Assembly (NCBI GenBank): GCA_028753945.1
Contig: JAPNXP010000010.1
Span: 933,042-997,041 of the forward strand
DNA: 64,000 nucleotides
Source: Hexactinellida sp. DTS-2022
Lineage: Eukaryota > Porifera > Hexactinellida
Reading direction: 5' to 3'
This document shows, piece after piece, positions 35,176 through 46,715 of the stretch (within the stretch, counting starts at the first letter, position 1; every line of letters starts with the position of its first letter). The position numbers and the translations under genes were made by a program. The notes under the pieces are model-generated. The model was given only the letters and a program-made list of their open reading frames with translations, searched no databases and was not told where the DNA came from.

Positions 35176-35878
35176 TCCAAAATTGCAGCCTGTGCCGACG
35201 CATGTTCCTTTGGTGGCACTATATTTTGAATGTGGTTTATTGATAGTGCCTCCAAAGCAGTGATGTGCTCCGTTACTAGTAACGGAGTAACGGTAACGGT
35301 AACGGTAACGGAAAAAGTAACGGTAACGGGTGTCGTCAAGTAACGGTAACGGGAAAAAGTAACGGTAACGGGCGTCGCGGAGTAACGGTAACGGAAAAGT
35401 AACGGTAACGGGCATCGCCGAGTAACGGTAACGGAAAAAAGTAACGGTAACGGACATCCGTTACTTTTAACTAGTTACCGTTATCTTTAATCAGTTACTC
35501 TTACCATTACTTTACCGTAATACAGTAACCGTTACTACGTTAAACTTATTCCATTGCCATTACAACGTTATTTTAAATCAGTTACCGTTACATTAAGGTA
35601 ACTGTGCTGAATAAAGTTAAACGGATAAAATTAACAAAAGTAACGGAGTAACGGCAACGGAAGAAATAAAGTAACGGTAACGGAGTAAAAGTAACGTGAG
35701 AAAAATAAGTAACGGTAACGGAGTAACGGTATTGGAACAAATAAAGTAACGGTAACGGAGTAACGGTAACGGGAGTATAAAGTAACGGTAACGGAGTAAC
35801 GGAGTAACGGAAGGTTTAGTAACGGAGCACATCACTGCTCCAAAGGAACATGCTGTCGGCACAGGCTGCAATTTTGGA
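35176..35878. repeat. Hairpin repeat copy 8, split by a hAT MITE
   Basis: Stem version GCAGCCTG paired with CAGGCTGC. One arm is interrupted at CTCCAAAG by the 580-bp element at 35258-35837. A TAGTATAG-palindrome unit abuts it on the left (35105-35165). Confidence 0.85.
35258..35837. mobile_element. hAT MITE filled with GTAACG tandem repeats
   Basis: Ends CAGTGATGTGCTCCGTTACT and AGTAACGGAGCACATCACTG are perfect inverted repeats. The 8-bp duplication CTCCAAAG is exact (35250-35257 and 35838-35845). Nearly the whole interior is GTAACG/CGTTAC repeat, which is also the sequence just inside the termini. Non-coding. Confidence 0.93.
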
Positions 35879-37264
35879 TTTTTTTTCCCCAAGTCATCAT
35901 CACTATAAAGGTGTTAAATTATTTCAGAAAGGTGTTTCGGAAGACAACCTCCCTTAAGAGTGGTGGAAGTTTCGTTTTAGCTCACTTAATTTCAGAGTTA
36001 TTCAAGTTTTCAGTCAATCTAATAGGTGATGAGTTAGCATTTTTTATGTGCGTGTTGGGTAATCATCCAAAACCAACCGACCCATTTGAATTATATAATT
36101 AGCAAAATTGTGAAAACGCATTTTTTTTACGCTGTCATCAACACCTCAAGGTGTCAAGACACATTTGTAGAGGTGCTACGTGGCCTAAGGATCAATTTAT
36201 AAATTGGAAATTTGTCTCTATCTTGTATAATCTCTGAGATTAATGCGATTTATCAAATCAGTATAAATAATTATTAATTTATTAATAATTTAACACCATT
36301 ATTATGTACAGCAAGATAAATTAAGTTCAATTATTTACAATTATTATCAATTTTAATTTAATTTCACTATCATATTTGAATTCAGCCCACTCGATAACCC
36401 CAATAATCTAATTGGAACCGTCTCTATGAGTTAAACACTGAGCGAATTAATTAGAATTAATTATGTTATGTATCCATTGTGCAATAATATTATAAGCAGA
36501 ATTAAATATAATCACATAATCTGTCGTTGTTATGGAATGTAAAATTATAGTTTTCAATTGGAAAATAGAAGCCTAACCGATCTCACAAGTTGAATCAATA
36601 TAATTATCGCAAGTTGAAACAATGGAATTCAATTTAACACTTTCAATTGAACTGAAGTGTTAGTAAACAAAGGAAACTTGCAACTCAATTGTGGCACAAA
36701 CGAAACCCAATTTAAAAATTCGTACACTGTGAAAAGGTGTAGAATTTAATTGTCTATCGAATGCATATAAATTAAATAATCGCGCACTATTTATTGTTCT
36801 TTTTCTAGTATTAAACAGGTGTAAAAATGTGTCCAAAAAAATGGAATCAAAAATCGTGACCCCATGTGCACATCTGTAACCCATGAGACACCTGTCATGA
36901 AAATTTTAGTTCTTAGTAATTATAACTCTGATCTGTGGAGACGACACGGACCAATAATAATAATAATAATAATAAAAAAATCCAAAATTGCAGCCTGTGC
37001 CTGTAGGGTTTCATTTGGGAGGGTCCCCCCCCCCCAAATGAAACCCTACAGGGCCAGGGGCTCCGGCACATACTTTTGAACCGGGGCCCCCGAAACCCTA
37101 GCTACGCCACTGGTCATATGACATATTCAGGAATAAATCTTTCAGTTTTTATCCGATTCGTCCACAATTTTAGATGGCAAGACAACATGAAATGAGACCA
37201 CGTATACCGATTTATGGATTTATGACGTCACGTGGCAATTTATTATTATTATTATTAATATTGT

Positions 37265-37690
37265 CATTACTGTGCCAACTATAGAATAGTATAGTGGCCC
37301 AGTTCTAATCTTAGTGCTTTGGTTACCGATTATTACTGTGCCGACTATACCATAGTATAGTGGCCGGCCAGTGTATTATACAGCCATTTGTAAATACGCT
37401 CCTAATCCTGGTCTGATCCAATTTCCAAACGCCTAAATCATAAATTAATGTTACGGTATAGGAGAGAATTCCAAATTTTCGCGCTCCTAAATTCAAATTT
37501 TCCAAAAATCATACTCCAAAAGGAGCGTCTCGCGCTCCTGGATAATTCCTTAAGTGGCCCAGTTCTAATCTTAGTGCTTTGGTTGCCGATTATTACTGTG
37601 CCGACTATACTATACTAGTATAGTGGCCCAGTTCTAATCTTAGTGCTTTGGTTAGTTATTACTGTGCCGACTATACTATAATAGTGTTAT
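37265..37690. repeat. TAGTATAG-palindrome array
   Basis: Several units with TGTGCCGACTATAC and GTATAGTGGCCCAGTTCTAATC. An insertion of about 170 bp (37375-37550) with CGCGCTCCTGGATAA resembles the hAT at 11904/17271. Confidence 0.8.
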
Positions 37691-37779
37691 AGATATTACC
37701 TGTAGCCTTCAGGAGTATAGTCCTTGGGAAAGACTATAGGTGGCAGTACGGGCAGACTCATAGGTAAGTGAGTATTCAC

Positions 37780-38655
37780 CAGGGGTTTACATAAATCATT
37801 TTGATGATTTTATTTTCAAATCAAATCAATGATTTATGATTGATCTTTGGGTAACATTCAATGATTTGATGATTGATTTTTTCTATTTCATTTTTAGAAT
37901 GATTTGATTTTGATTGATTTGTGAAAAGTTAATGATTTGATTTTTATTTAAATCAAATCATTTTTCTGCTCTGTATAATATTATTAACCCAGATTTATGT
38001 TATATTTGCTTCCACATCAGGAGGTTATAGTAGTATGAACACGTTAAATACAATTGCGGGTCTATGTGCATTTTATCGTTTTACTTCACCCCGTTTGAAA
38101 CTACAATCACTCAGCTAAATCGAAACCCAAGTTTTACCAGGAACAACCCAATACCAATAGTCTTAGATTGCTCCGGTTTAATGGGTGAAATATACTAACG
38201 TATACGTATACTATTACTATCGACTCCGCTTATTAGTCTCCTCGGAATGAGATATTTTGACCTATTAATAGGTACATCTGAAAAGGATTACTAATTTATA
38301 GTAACATGTATTTTTATTTCCCAGGTCCAAATAACCAAAGTGATTTGTTATTATAGCTATTATCTTGATTAAGATTCTTCGATCACCTATAAAAAATCTG
38401 TTATTGTGTGTACATTAGTATTCGGCTAAAAGAATATCTTCGGGACTCGGGAGTAACAAAAAAACTAATTATATCATCGTAATTGGAAATGATTTGATTT
38501 TGATTTTTGATGATTTTGTGGTGAATCAAAATGATTTGATGATTGATTTTTTCAATCTCACATTTTGAATGATTTGATTTTGATTGATTTTTACAACACT
38601 AATTTTTGAATGATTTTGATTTAAAATCAAAATCAATGATTTATGTAAAGCCCTG
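37780..38655. mobile_element. hAT MITE with TGATTT tandem interior
   Basis: Ends CAGGGGTTTACATAAATCAT and ATGATTTATGTAAAGCCCTG are inverted, with one small difference. The 8-bp duplication GTATTCAC is exact (37772-37779 and 38656-38663). Both ends are packed with TGATTT/AAATCA repeats for about 150-200 bp. The middle is AT-rich, with a fragment of the CGACTCCGCTTATTAG mini-element at 38219. Confidence 0.93.
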
Positions 38656-38770
38656 GTATTCACAGGCCGGCAGTACGACTGGTAACCATAGTCTAGGACT
38701 ATGGAGAACATGGGCAGTACGGCACTCGCAGGAGCTGCGGGCTGGAGCGAGAGGTGCGACAGTACGCATG

Positions 38771-38820
38771 GTGGTCGAGGGTTACCCTCCTGATGAGTCT
38801 CTGCAATGGGACGAAACCAC
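38771..38820 (+). ncRNA. Hammerhead ribozyme, third copy
   Basis: Stem III GTGGT with ACCAC, cleavage after GTC at 38776, stem I GAGGG-TTA-CCCTC, CTGATGAG, stem II GTCTC with GGGAC (one G-U pair), then GAAA. Core and stem I are identical to the 9.3-kb copies. Stem II and loop II differ but still pair, which supports selection for the fold. Confidence 0.92.
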
Positions 38821-38885
38821 ACACGTAACATCCTTACGGGATGGGGTCAGCTAGAGCGGCTAGTCTTCGATACTAGGACGTGGCC

Positions 38886-39180
38886 TCATCTCGTGACAAT
38901 AGTATAGTGGCAGAGTTCTAATATTAGTGCTTTGGTTACCGATTATTATTATTACTGTGCCGACTATACTATAGTATAGTGGCAGAGTTCTAATATTAGT
39001 GCTTTGGTTACCGATTATTATTATTACTGTGCCGACTATACTATAGTATAGTGGCCCAGTTCTAATCTTAGTGCTTTAGTTACCGATTATTATTACTGTG
39101 CCGACTATACTATAGTATAGTGGCCCAGTTCTAATCTTACTGCCTTTATTTTTATTTTTACTGTGCCGACTATACTATGC
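38886..39180. repeat. TAGTATAG-palindrome array
   Basis: About four units of the 60-70-bp repeat in the same orientation as 37265-37690. Confidence 0.85.
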
Positions 39181-40712
39181 ATTCTGCATTGACCACATAA
39201 AGGCACAAGTTGTTTATATATTTATTCAAGCGTACAGGGATTCCCTGTACAGTATATAATTCTATGCTTTTTCTTTTACAAAGTGCTAATTTATATATAT
39301 AAGTGTACGTATAGTAATTCTCCGGACAAGCGAGCGCAGCGAGCGAGAAAAATTTTGGGAGGTGTATAGGGATTTTGGCTAATTACAATGGAAAATTGGA
39401 GCCCTGTACAGGGATATTACACAAATAGGTTGGCAGGTATGCCTTTGGGGGCCCCCGAGACATCGGGGACCCTGGTTCAATGAACCGCCTATTGCTACGC
39501 TACTGCATATGACTCATATCCCGTTATTTCATTAAGAAAACCAATAGATCGTTGTCAGCGTGTAAATTACCCCTGCAATGCAAAATTTTCAGATCTCTAG
39601 AGCTTGTGGGTCTTTCCTATTAATTCTGTACAAACACACAAACACACAACAACAATTGTGCTTTCAATATATAGATAGATTAAGTTGTAATGGAATTTGA
39701 ATATCGAAATTATATTTGATCAAACATTAGGTGCGGCCTCGCCGGCCTGTGCATCCAGAAGAAGCACACTCCCATCCCGTCTGTGTTTTTTTTCTTCCTG
39801 TATACTAGATAGATATCCTTATTATCTTGGCTTAAGTAATCTAAGATTTTGGTTCTGCTTAACGATGAGATTTATTATGTTAATTATTCCTATCAATTAA
39901 ATTAAATAATTCACTAACCCAGCTCCTGCAAAATAAATAGTTTATGGAGGGATGTATAAATGTGTATTACTATTAAATCAAATATTTTGCAACCCTGAAT
40001 GTACCTCTGCATACTAATGGTAAAATGGTGAGAATAAGACCGCGAAGCGGTCTTATTCTCATCTTTAAACCATTATTATGCAGAGATTAAATCCAGAGTT
40101 GGTAAATTACTTTGCAATTTACTGAAATTAATTCATTACGTATAATTTACCAACACAGGTCTCAATTTATTTGAGCTAACAAGCTAACTTTTTTATATAG
40201 CTGAACGAGCTACCCTTAAGAATTATTCGAGCTATTAATTAACTAATAATTAATAACTAATGAGCAATGAGAATAACTTACATAACATAATTTCCCAAAC
40301 AAATACCGTAACTAATCACAACCCAAAATGAATTTTAGGCACGGGTTATTAATTAAGTCATAGTGTGTAATTTTCTAGCCACAAGTGAACTCATTATTAA
40401 TATTATTGCTTTTGGGGAGGGAAAGGCCGCGAAGCGGCCGTTAATTGTATCGCGTAGTGCCTAACACGAAAAAACAAAAGTCGCTTCGCGGCTTTTGTGA
40501 GAGAGTGATCCGTCGCGAAGCGACCGAGACCGAAGGGCTCGTTATTATAATGAATGATTGCATGACTAGTACGTACCAGCAAGAACAATAATGCTTTGGT
40601 ATTTAACATAAACTCTGTTAATTTTTTACCGAGGTTATACCCGCAGGCCCCCATTCGATCGCTCGCTACGCTCGCTGGATTTACTTTAGACCCCCCCTAG
40701 ATTTTATTCTGG
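39181..40712. other. Intergenic, palindrome-rich
   Basis: No gene supported. Notable are repeated short GC palindromes: GCGAGCGCAGCGAGCG (39330), GACCGCGAAGCGGTC (40039), GGCCGCGAAGCGGCC (40425), GTCGCTTCGCGGC (40480) and GCTCGCTACGCTCGC (40660). Confidence 0.5.
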
Positions 40713-41322
40713 CAGGTACGGATTAGAGTAGTTCGGGGCCGCGGCATATTTTCACGCGGAGCCCCTTGCTCATATTTCAAACGATTAATATTGCCGATTT
40801 TTGCTCACGGAATGCTGAGTTTTGGTGGGATGGATCATGGAGTGCAAGGAAAAATTTGCCTTACTCAGAAAATATTTAAGATTAAACGAAGTTCCTTTTG
40901 TCCCCTACTCGATTAACATTTCACCTGCATAGCATATACATCAGAGTTTAGTCTGATATTCAATGTACTTGTCTAGTGCATGACATATGCCTAATAATAT
41001 CGAATATAGAAATTTAAAAAATACTGTTTTCTAGTTAATCTACGTACATAGATATAAATTAGGTAAAATCTGGCTGATTGTGAAAGAATAATAAATTTCA
41101 TTGTAGGTTTTCTAAAGCTTATGTTTACGGGATTTCACAAGAGCAAAAAACTCGGGACAAAGAGACTACATAGTAATACTCAAAACTGTGACAAATAAAG
41201 TTAGTCCTTCGATTACGAACAATTTTTCAAAAATGAAACTACCCTCCGCGCGAGGCCCCCTAAAGGAAAAAGCGCGAGGGCCCCGGCATATGCCGCATCT
41301 CCGTATGGTAAATCCGGGCCTG
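40713..41322. mobile_element. hAT element, CAGG..CCTG termini
   Basis: The 8-bp duplication TATTCTGG is exact (40705-40712 and 41323-41330). The subterminal GGGGCCGCGGCATATTTT is mirrored by GGCCCCGGCATATGCC near the right end, followed by AAATCCGGGCCTG. It is the same family as 42322-43499. Non-coding. Confidence 0.88.
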
Positions 41323-41393
41323 TATTCTGGCTACCCCGTGGGTGAGTATCCCAGGTGTTCCCAGGTTGGCCTCAAGGTCTGGCTACGCCACTG

Positions 41394-41921
41394 CCCTAGT
41401 ATAATAATCATAAGTATAATATTTACTACTTATTAATTGCATTCCAATTTGATACACACTTATAACAATAATACACGCAGTAATAATTGTAGCATTATTT
41501 AGAATATCTATATTAGATCTTATTAAGAATTGAATATTTTTCCAAATTCGCCTTTATTTGTGTGCTTTTATACGAGCATGCTCTATGTACCTTATGAGCA
41601 TGCTCTGTGTACTTTTTGTTATATGGTAAAATGGCTGAATGATGGAAAACGCATATAACAAAAAGTACACAGAGCATGCTCATATAAAAGTACACAGAGC
41701 ATGCTCATATAAAAGTACATAGAGCATGCTCGTCAGTGCTCGACAAATTTTACCTTTGGTGGCTTAACTAATCCATCATTAATTGTGGACTATTTTACTT
41801 CGTGTAGATTTTATATTTCGTTGCATTGTTTGTTATTAATATCAGTGTTGTTATAGTGTGTATCAAATTGGAATGTAATTCGTAAGTAATAAATATTATA
41901 CTTCTTATTATTATACTAGGG
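41394..41921. mobile_element. TIR element with GAGCATGCTC arrays
   Basis: About 75-bp terminal inverted repeats start CCCTAGTATAATAAT. Inside are repeats of the palindrome GAGCATGCTC embedded in TTTTATACGAGCATGCTC-type units (41565-41735). More of these units continue just outside at 41940-42010. No target duplication is evident. Class unknown. Confidence 0.6.
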
Positions 41922-42321
41922 TAAAATCATTGATCTTTACGAGCATGCTCAATGTACTTTTATACGAGCATGCTCTATACACCTTATGAGCATGCTCTAT
42001 GTACCTTATGAACTTTTCCACCATTCAGTCGTTTTCCGATTACATAGCAGTATTTTTTGTACAAAGTTTGATTTGCTGAACTAACATTCAACAAGATATC
42101 GGAGTGTGTAGCGGGTTTTTAAAAAATAGGAACAATATTTCCTCATAAGATCGCTCGAAACCCTCGCTCCTGACTTACATACTTGATTCCCCCTGGAATT
42201 AGGGCTGGCTACGCCTTGTTTATTGCATATAAATTTGTTAGTGTGATAAATTGTAGCCAACTATCTTATATATAAAATCGCGAGGTTGTTTTTTTTGTTC
42301 GGAATTGATTGAGGATTTGGT

Positions 42322-43499
42322 CAGGGCCGGATTTGGGTTTCGCGGGGCCCGCGGCATATTTTTCTGCGCGGGGCCCCTTGATCCCATTGCAAACGATTAA
42401 AATTGGCTTCTTTTGGCCCACGGAAAACTGATTTTTGGTTGGATCGATCATGGAGTGCTAGGGAAAATATTTCCTACTCATAAAATATTTAAGATTAAAC
42501 GCAGTTCCTTCTGTCCCACATGCCATTAACATTTCACATGTGTGTTTACGAAATTAAAACTCGATTGTTGTATGTGGGTATGTTTGTCCGGCTTGTATTT
42601 AATGTGATAGGAGAATAGAAACCGCACTTATAATTGAGATAGAGGCTAGCTACCAAATAGTCATATAGGTAAACAAGTATGCTGATTCCGAATTTCGCAT
42701 TTAGAAATTTCAAATATCTATATTTATTGTTGTTGTGTTTAATAAAGTAAACAAATTGCTGAAAATTCAAAATGAACCAGGAGACTGGCTTCCAGTTGGT
42801 GTGATAGGTGAACGAGTGAGTATGCTGATTCCGATTCTCACATTAAAAAAATTCAAAATTAATATTTATTGTTGTTGTTGACAAAATATGTAAACAAATG
42901 AGTGAAATTTAAATTATGGAGTCATATAATAATTGGTTTAGGGAGGGGTAAGGCCGCGTAGCGGCCGTTAACTTGATGGTGTAGCACCGAGCCGTCGAAA
43001 AGCTACCGAGACCGAAGGGCTCCTATTTACGAATAAGGAAATATACATATGAATTTAGTCTGAAATTCAATACGATTGCAGAGCCGAGGCACTGGATTGG
43101 ACTCTGCATGGCAAGGAGTTTCAGAGCGAGCGTAGCGAGTGATTGTTTTGGCGATCTGAGGGCTTGCCCCCCGAATTTTTTTAACTTAATACTTGTTAAA
43201 TTATCAGGACAATTAGTAGAATTTGGATTAATGATTGATATTAGTAAATAAGACCCGGGTTCATTTAGTCGAAAATTCAAATAATTAGGTCACGTTGGTA
43301 TGGTAATTGCTTCATTGCGCGGGACAAAGAGACTATATAGTAATACTCAAACTATGGCACATAAAGTAGGTACGTACATCGAATTTGAACATTTTTTGTT
43401 AATAAAGAATCTACCCACTGGAGGGACCCAAGCGCGGGGCCCAAAAAGCGCGGGGCCCCCGGCATATGCCGCATCTGCCGTATGGTAAATCCGGTCCTG
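42322..43499. mobile_element. hAT element in an interspersed repeat
   Basis: The ends CAGGGCCGGATTTGGG and GGTAAATCCGGTCCTG are inverted. The 8-bp duplication GATTTGGT is exact (42314-42321 and 43500-43507). The empty site is visible at 49261-49280, where a copy of the target repeat lacks it. No transposase ORF. The interior contains two tandem copies of the TTGTTTAC-type repeat (42540-42910). Confidence 0.9.
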
Positions 43500-44005
43500 G
43501 ATTTGGTAAGAGCTACAGACTTGAAATTTGGCAGGGGGGTGGGAAATAGTGTATCTAGAAACAAGTTCTAATATCTAAGAAAAATATTTACATCTTCCCC
43601 ATCCCTAAAGGTGCCAAAACTTTAGCCTATAAAATTCGAGAGTTTTCCAGTATAGATTAGCAGCTTCCATTCATTTAGTATAAAATGATTTTTGTGTCTA
43701 TATCAATTGTTATTTGTGCGTTATAGAATGCCTATATGAGACTGTGATTAAATTGGTCGAGAGGGCAACATTCGAATTTGAGAAAGTTTAAATAGCCATT
43801 AATTTGCTCTATTACTATAGCTAGTAAACATCCATAATATTAGAAGTTGAGAATTCATATATCCTCGGTTATAGCTTAATCAAATTTCTAACTATACTGA
43901 TCCATACTAGCCAAGAATCAACTATTTACTATCTAGAATTATGATTTCGAATACATCTGGGTTCAAGGAGTTGTACAGTTCCTTAATGTTCGCTAGTTCA
44001 CAATA

Positions 44006-44300
44006 CAGTACACCCTCGCTAATCCGAACAGAGGTGTTCCGATTAGTGAATTCTTTCGAATTAGTTAAGTAATGCATTTTCTATGGGCATCTATAAATGA
44101 GAATCTCGATAATCCGAACCAAACTTGTACAAACCTTGTTAATCCGCAATAAATATCTAGTGTACTCCTTCAAATACTCGCCTGAGACTTATTTTTTATA
44201 CTTCCATTGCAATTTACGATTTTTCCCCACATTTATTGGAAGAATATTTTGGTTTCTCCTGTTCGGATTAGCGAGGGTTCGGATTTTCGGGGGTGTACTG
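44006..44300. mobile_element. Pogo/Tigger-like MITE
   Basis: Ends CAGTACACCCTCGCTAATCC and GGGGGTGTACTG are inverted and flanked by TA on both sides. Internal AATCCGAAC repeats are frequent. No ORF. TA duplications and CAGT termini fit the pogo group. Confidence 0.78.
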
Positions 44301-44985
44301 TATTTGGATTCTGTATTATATACACGGACAAGCTCTCTATTCTATATGATTGTCTGTATAAGTTAGCACCAATATTCCGGCGGGTACTGGGTTAGTATGT
44401 ATAATTAATTTACTTTGTCCTTATAACAACATAAAGTTGGGGTCCTCCGATATAAATATACTGATGCCACACCTGAAAGAGGTTGGGATTCCCTGCTCTG
44501 CTATAAATATGCGGTACAGTAGAATCTGCTAAATTTCACTCTATGCAACGGTCATTTGTATATAGGCTAGCGGGCTGTTAAAATAAATACTATATGATTT
44601 CCCACAATATAACCAACCTGTGTATAAAGCCTTCGAACTTTACGTAACGTTTCCAAGGGGGACAAGGATTACGAATGTGACAGACCGTACTTTTTATTAC
44701 AAAATGGCAATAAACGTGACGTAAGGAATAATCAATAAGGATACGTATATAATTTTAGCTAATTTTCGTTACATTCACGGTAATTAAATACAACCGGCAC
44801 ACGTAACATTTAAAAAGGTATTTGCTTTAAAGGGCCGTAGGCCTGAGTGCAAGTTGTAATAACGCGCGTAGCGCGGACGAGCAGCTTGATTTAAATAAAT
44901 CTTACGAAATTCTCGATTTTAATATGATCAGCTTAAATCTATAGACAGCATAATAAATTAAACAATATAGACTTGAGATACGCTA

Positions 44986-45705
44986 CTACCAATCAGGAAG
45001 AACGTCCCAGTAGTCGTAGCCACCGACTGCCCATACTACTTCATCTGTCGGCTTCAGAGAGTAGTCTCTCTCTATTGTGGGTGGATTCTTAATAAGAAAC
45101 GCGTGCATCCATTTATCAGATTTGCGAATCTTAGCACGGACCATCCACTTGCCGTCCTTCGTCTCCGGGTCTATTTTCCGCCCCTTAAATGTGACCCAGA
45201 AGAGACCATCTGGACAGTCCACCTCCCACTTCTCCCTCAACTCTCGGATTTTGTAGCTGAGCATGGTAGTGAGGATGTGCCAGACCTTAGGGGGCTCATC
45301 AGGAACATCGTGGTACCCTTTGTCCATTAGCGCCCAGAGATCTTCCTTCTTGGAAGGCTTTTCAGCTTTTGGGCGGGGAAACACCTCACAGTCTTTTGGG
45401 ATTAGTTTCATAAGGCGGTCCCATTTGGTGATCTCAACAGGTATCGGAATTGGTACTTCCTTGTTAGCTCCGCTCCGGATAGAAGGAGGTCGGGATGAGA
45501 TGATTGGAGTGGATGCAGGTCTGGATCCAGTTGTGGGGCTCTTTGTTACAGAACGAGTCGGGGTTCTTGGCGGATTCTTCTGTACAGGAGGTGTAGGTTT
45601 GGTTCTATCTGGAGTGGTTCGGGATGTCTTACTGTTGCTATTAGCAGTACTGCCCATGAAGGAGGGAATCTTCCTGGAGGGGGATGGTGGGTTATTTGTT
45701 GCCAT
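44986..45705 (-). CDS. Unknown single-exon protein
   Basis: A clean 239-residue ORF from an ATG at 45705. Residues 1-90 are rich in P, S, T and R (disordered, phospho-site-like). Residues about 95-239 look folded and tryptophan-rich, with WDRLMKLIPKDCEVFPRP, KVWHILTTMLSYKIRELREKWEVDCPDGLFWVTFKGRKID, KWMVRAKIRKSDKWMH and a C-terminal WAVGGYDYWDVLPDW. No transmembrane segment or signal peptide. I do not recognise the family. The frame is long, uninterrupted and compositionally different from its AT-rich surroundings, which argues for a real gene. Confidence 0.7.
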   Translation of the reverse strand: MATNNPPSPSRKIPSFMGSTANSNSKTSRTTPDRTKPTPPVQKNPPRTPTRSVTKSPTTGSRPASTPIISSRPPSIRSGANKEVPIPIPVEITKWDRLMKLIPKDCEVFPRPKAEKPSKKEDLWALMDKGYHDVPDEPPKVWHILTTMLSYKIRELREKWEVDCPDGLFWVTFKGRKIDPETKDGKWMVRAKIRKSDKWMHAFLIKNPPTIERDYSLKPTDEVVWAVGGYDYWDVLPDW

Positions 45706-46194
45706 TTTATTATTGCGTTGGTAATTGTTAAAATTAATTGAACTTCCAATCTCTTATATACATAAACCCATGATAGACTCAATTTATGTTAGTTAAGTTA
45801 TGTTATAATTTAAGTGAAAGCTAATACGCTCACCTGTTGTTAGATCATTGATTATTTTGTCTATTATTCCATGTGAGTATTATGCAAGTGGAACTTAATT
45901 ATTAGACGCACTACTACTAATTACTTGCCACCAAGTCTGGGAATGTATTGTTTTTGCTTAGAGAATACTATTCAGCAGTTTTATTGTAACTATTTGTTCA
46001 TTAGTTGTCACGGAGTGAAGAAATATAATTGGTTCCACAATATTTGGTATTCATTAATTATTATAATAGTATTATTTATACACAACCTGGCCAAATGACT
46101 TGAATATGAGCCGTGGAATTTGCCATGAGCCCATGGATATTTGATGCAGTGTCACAAATTATACTGATTACAAAATTGGACTTGCACTTGTACG
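45706..46194. other. Intergenic
   Basis: AT-rich upstream region of the unknown minus-strand gene. No motif I can assign. Confidence 0.5.
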
Positions 46195-46715
46195 CAGGGT
46201 TGCCGTGGGAAAGGAATTTCAATTCCCATTCCCATCCCATTCCCACGGGTTTCCGTAGGAATTCCCACGGGAATTCCCACATGTTTTCCCATGGGAATTC
46301 CCACGGGTTTTCCCATGTGGGAATCCTATGTGGTTTTCACATGGCAAATCCCCAGTCGAAATCCTATGAGAATTCCAAATCCTATTGGATACTTTATATG
46401 ATCTACTTTTGATTTTGATGGCTTCACAAAATTAGTTAATTTATGTGTGTAGCCTGAGTACACAGTTAGCTAGGGAGAAATTTGTAACACTCTCCAAATT
46501 ATTATTATTACGAATATTCCTATCAGATAGTGTTCTGTCTTTCCATATAAAATATATTACAAACCCATGGAATTCCCATGGGAAAACTCTTAGGATTCCC
46601 ACATGGGAATCCATAAGGAATTTCAAGATTCCCATATGGGAATTCCCATGGGAAAATCTGTGGGAATTCCCATAGGATAAGTACGATTCCGATTCCCATT
46701 CCCACGGCAACCCTG
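46195..46715. mobile_element. hAT MITE with GGGAATTCCCA interior, copy 1
   Basis: Ends CAGGGTTGCCGTGGGAA and TTCCCACGGCAACCCTG are inverted. The flanks ACTTGTAC and AGTTGTAC agree at 7 of 8 when one base of slippage is allowed. Both halves consist of GGGAATTCCCAT-like palindromic repeats around a unique AT-rich centre. The same family as 62839-63465. Confidence 0.85.

Larger units (their letters stand above)
33221..36960. repeat. Inverted counterpart of the left-edge repeat block
   Basis: Repeats seen at 400-5100 recur here in the opposite orientation, e.g. GCTCTGGCCAGGGCACCGT at 33326, 34222 and 35060, and the CACCTCAAGGTGTCAAGAC phrase near 36145. Hairpins lie at 33368, 34259 and 35176. 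No gene is supported. Confidence 0.8.
37691..38885 (+). mobile_element. Ribozyme-bearing repeat split by a hAT MITE
   Basis: The sequence 37691-37779 continues at 38664-38885 once the hAT at 37780-38655 is set aside. It contains GGCAGTACG several times and a hammerhead ribozyme at 38771-38820. TAGTATAG arrays flank it on both sides, so it looks inserted into that array. It has no ORF of quality. A retrozyme-like or satellite element is the natural guess. Confidence 0.55.
42250..44890 (+). repeat. Interspersed repeat, interrupted copy
   Basis: The sequence from TTGTTCGGAATTGATTGAGG to CGCGGACGAGCAGCTTG matches the uninterrupted copy at 49245-50265. This copy has been lengthened by a hAT (42322-43499) and a pogo-like MITE (44006-44300). 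Minus-strand or fragmentary copies lie at 6370-6600 and 56190-56350. No protein was recognised. Confidence 0.65.

Noticed and set aside
39470..39500. tRNA-like GGTTCAATGAACC box
   Set aside because: It is a short palindrome within a repeat also seen near 7170. No cloverleaf can be drawn around it, and I found no tRNA or rRNA gene in the window.
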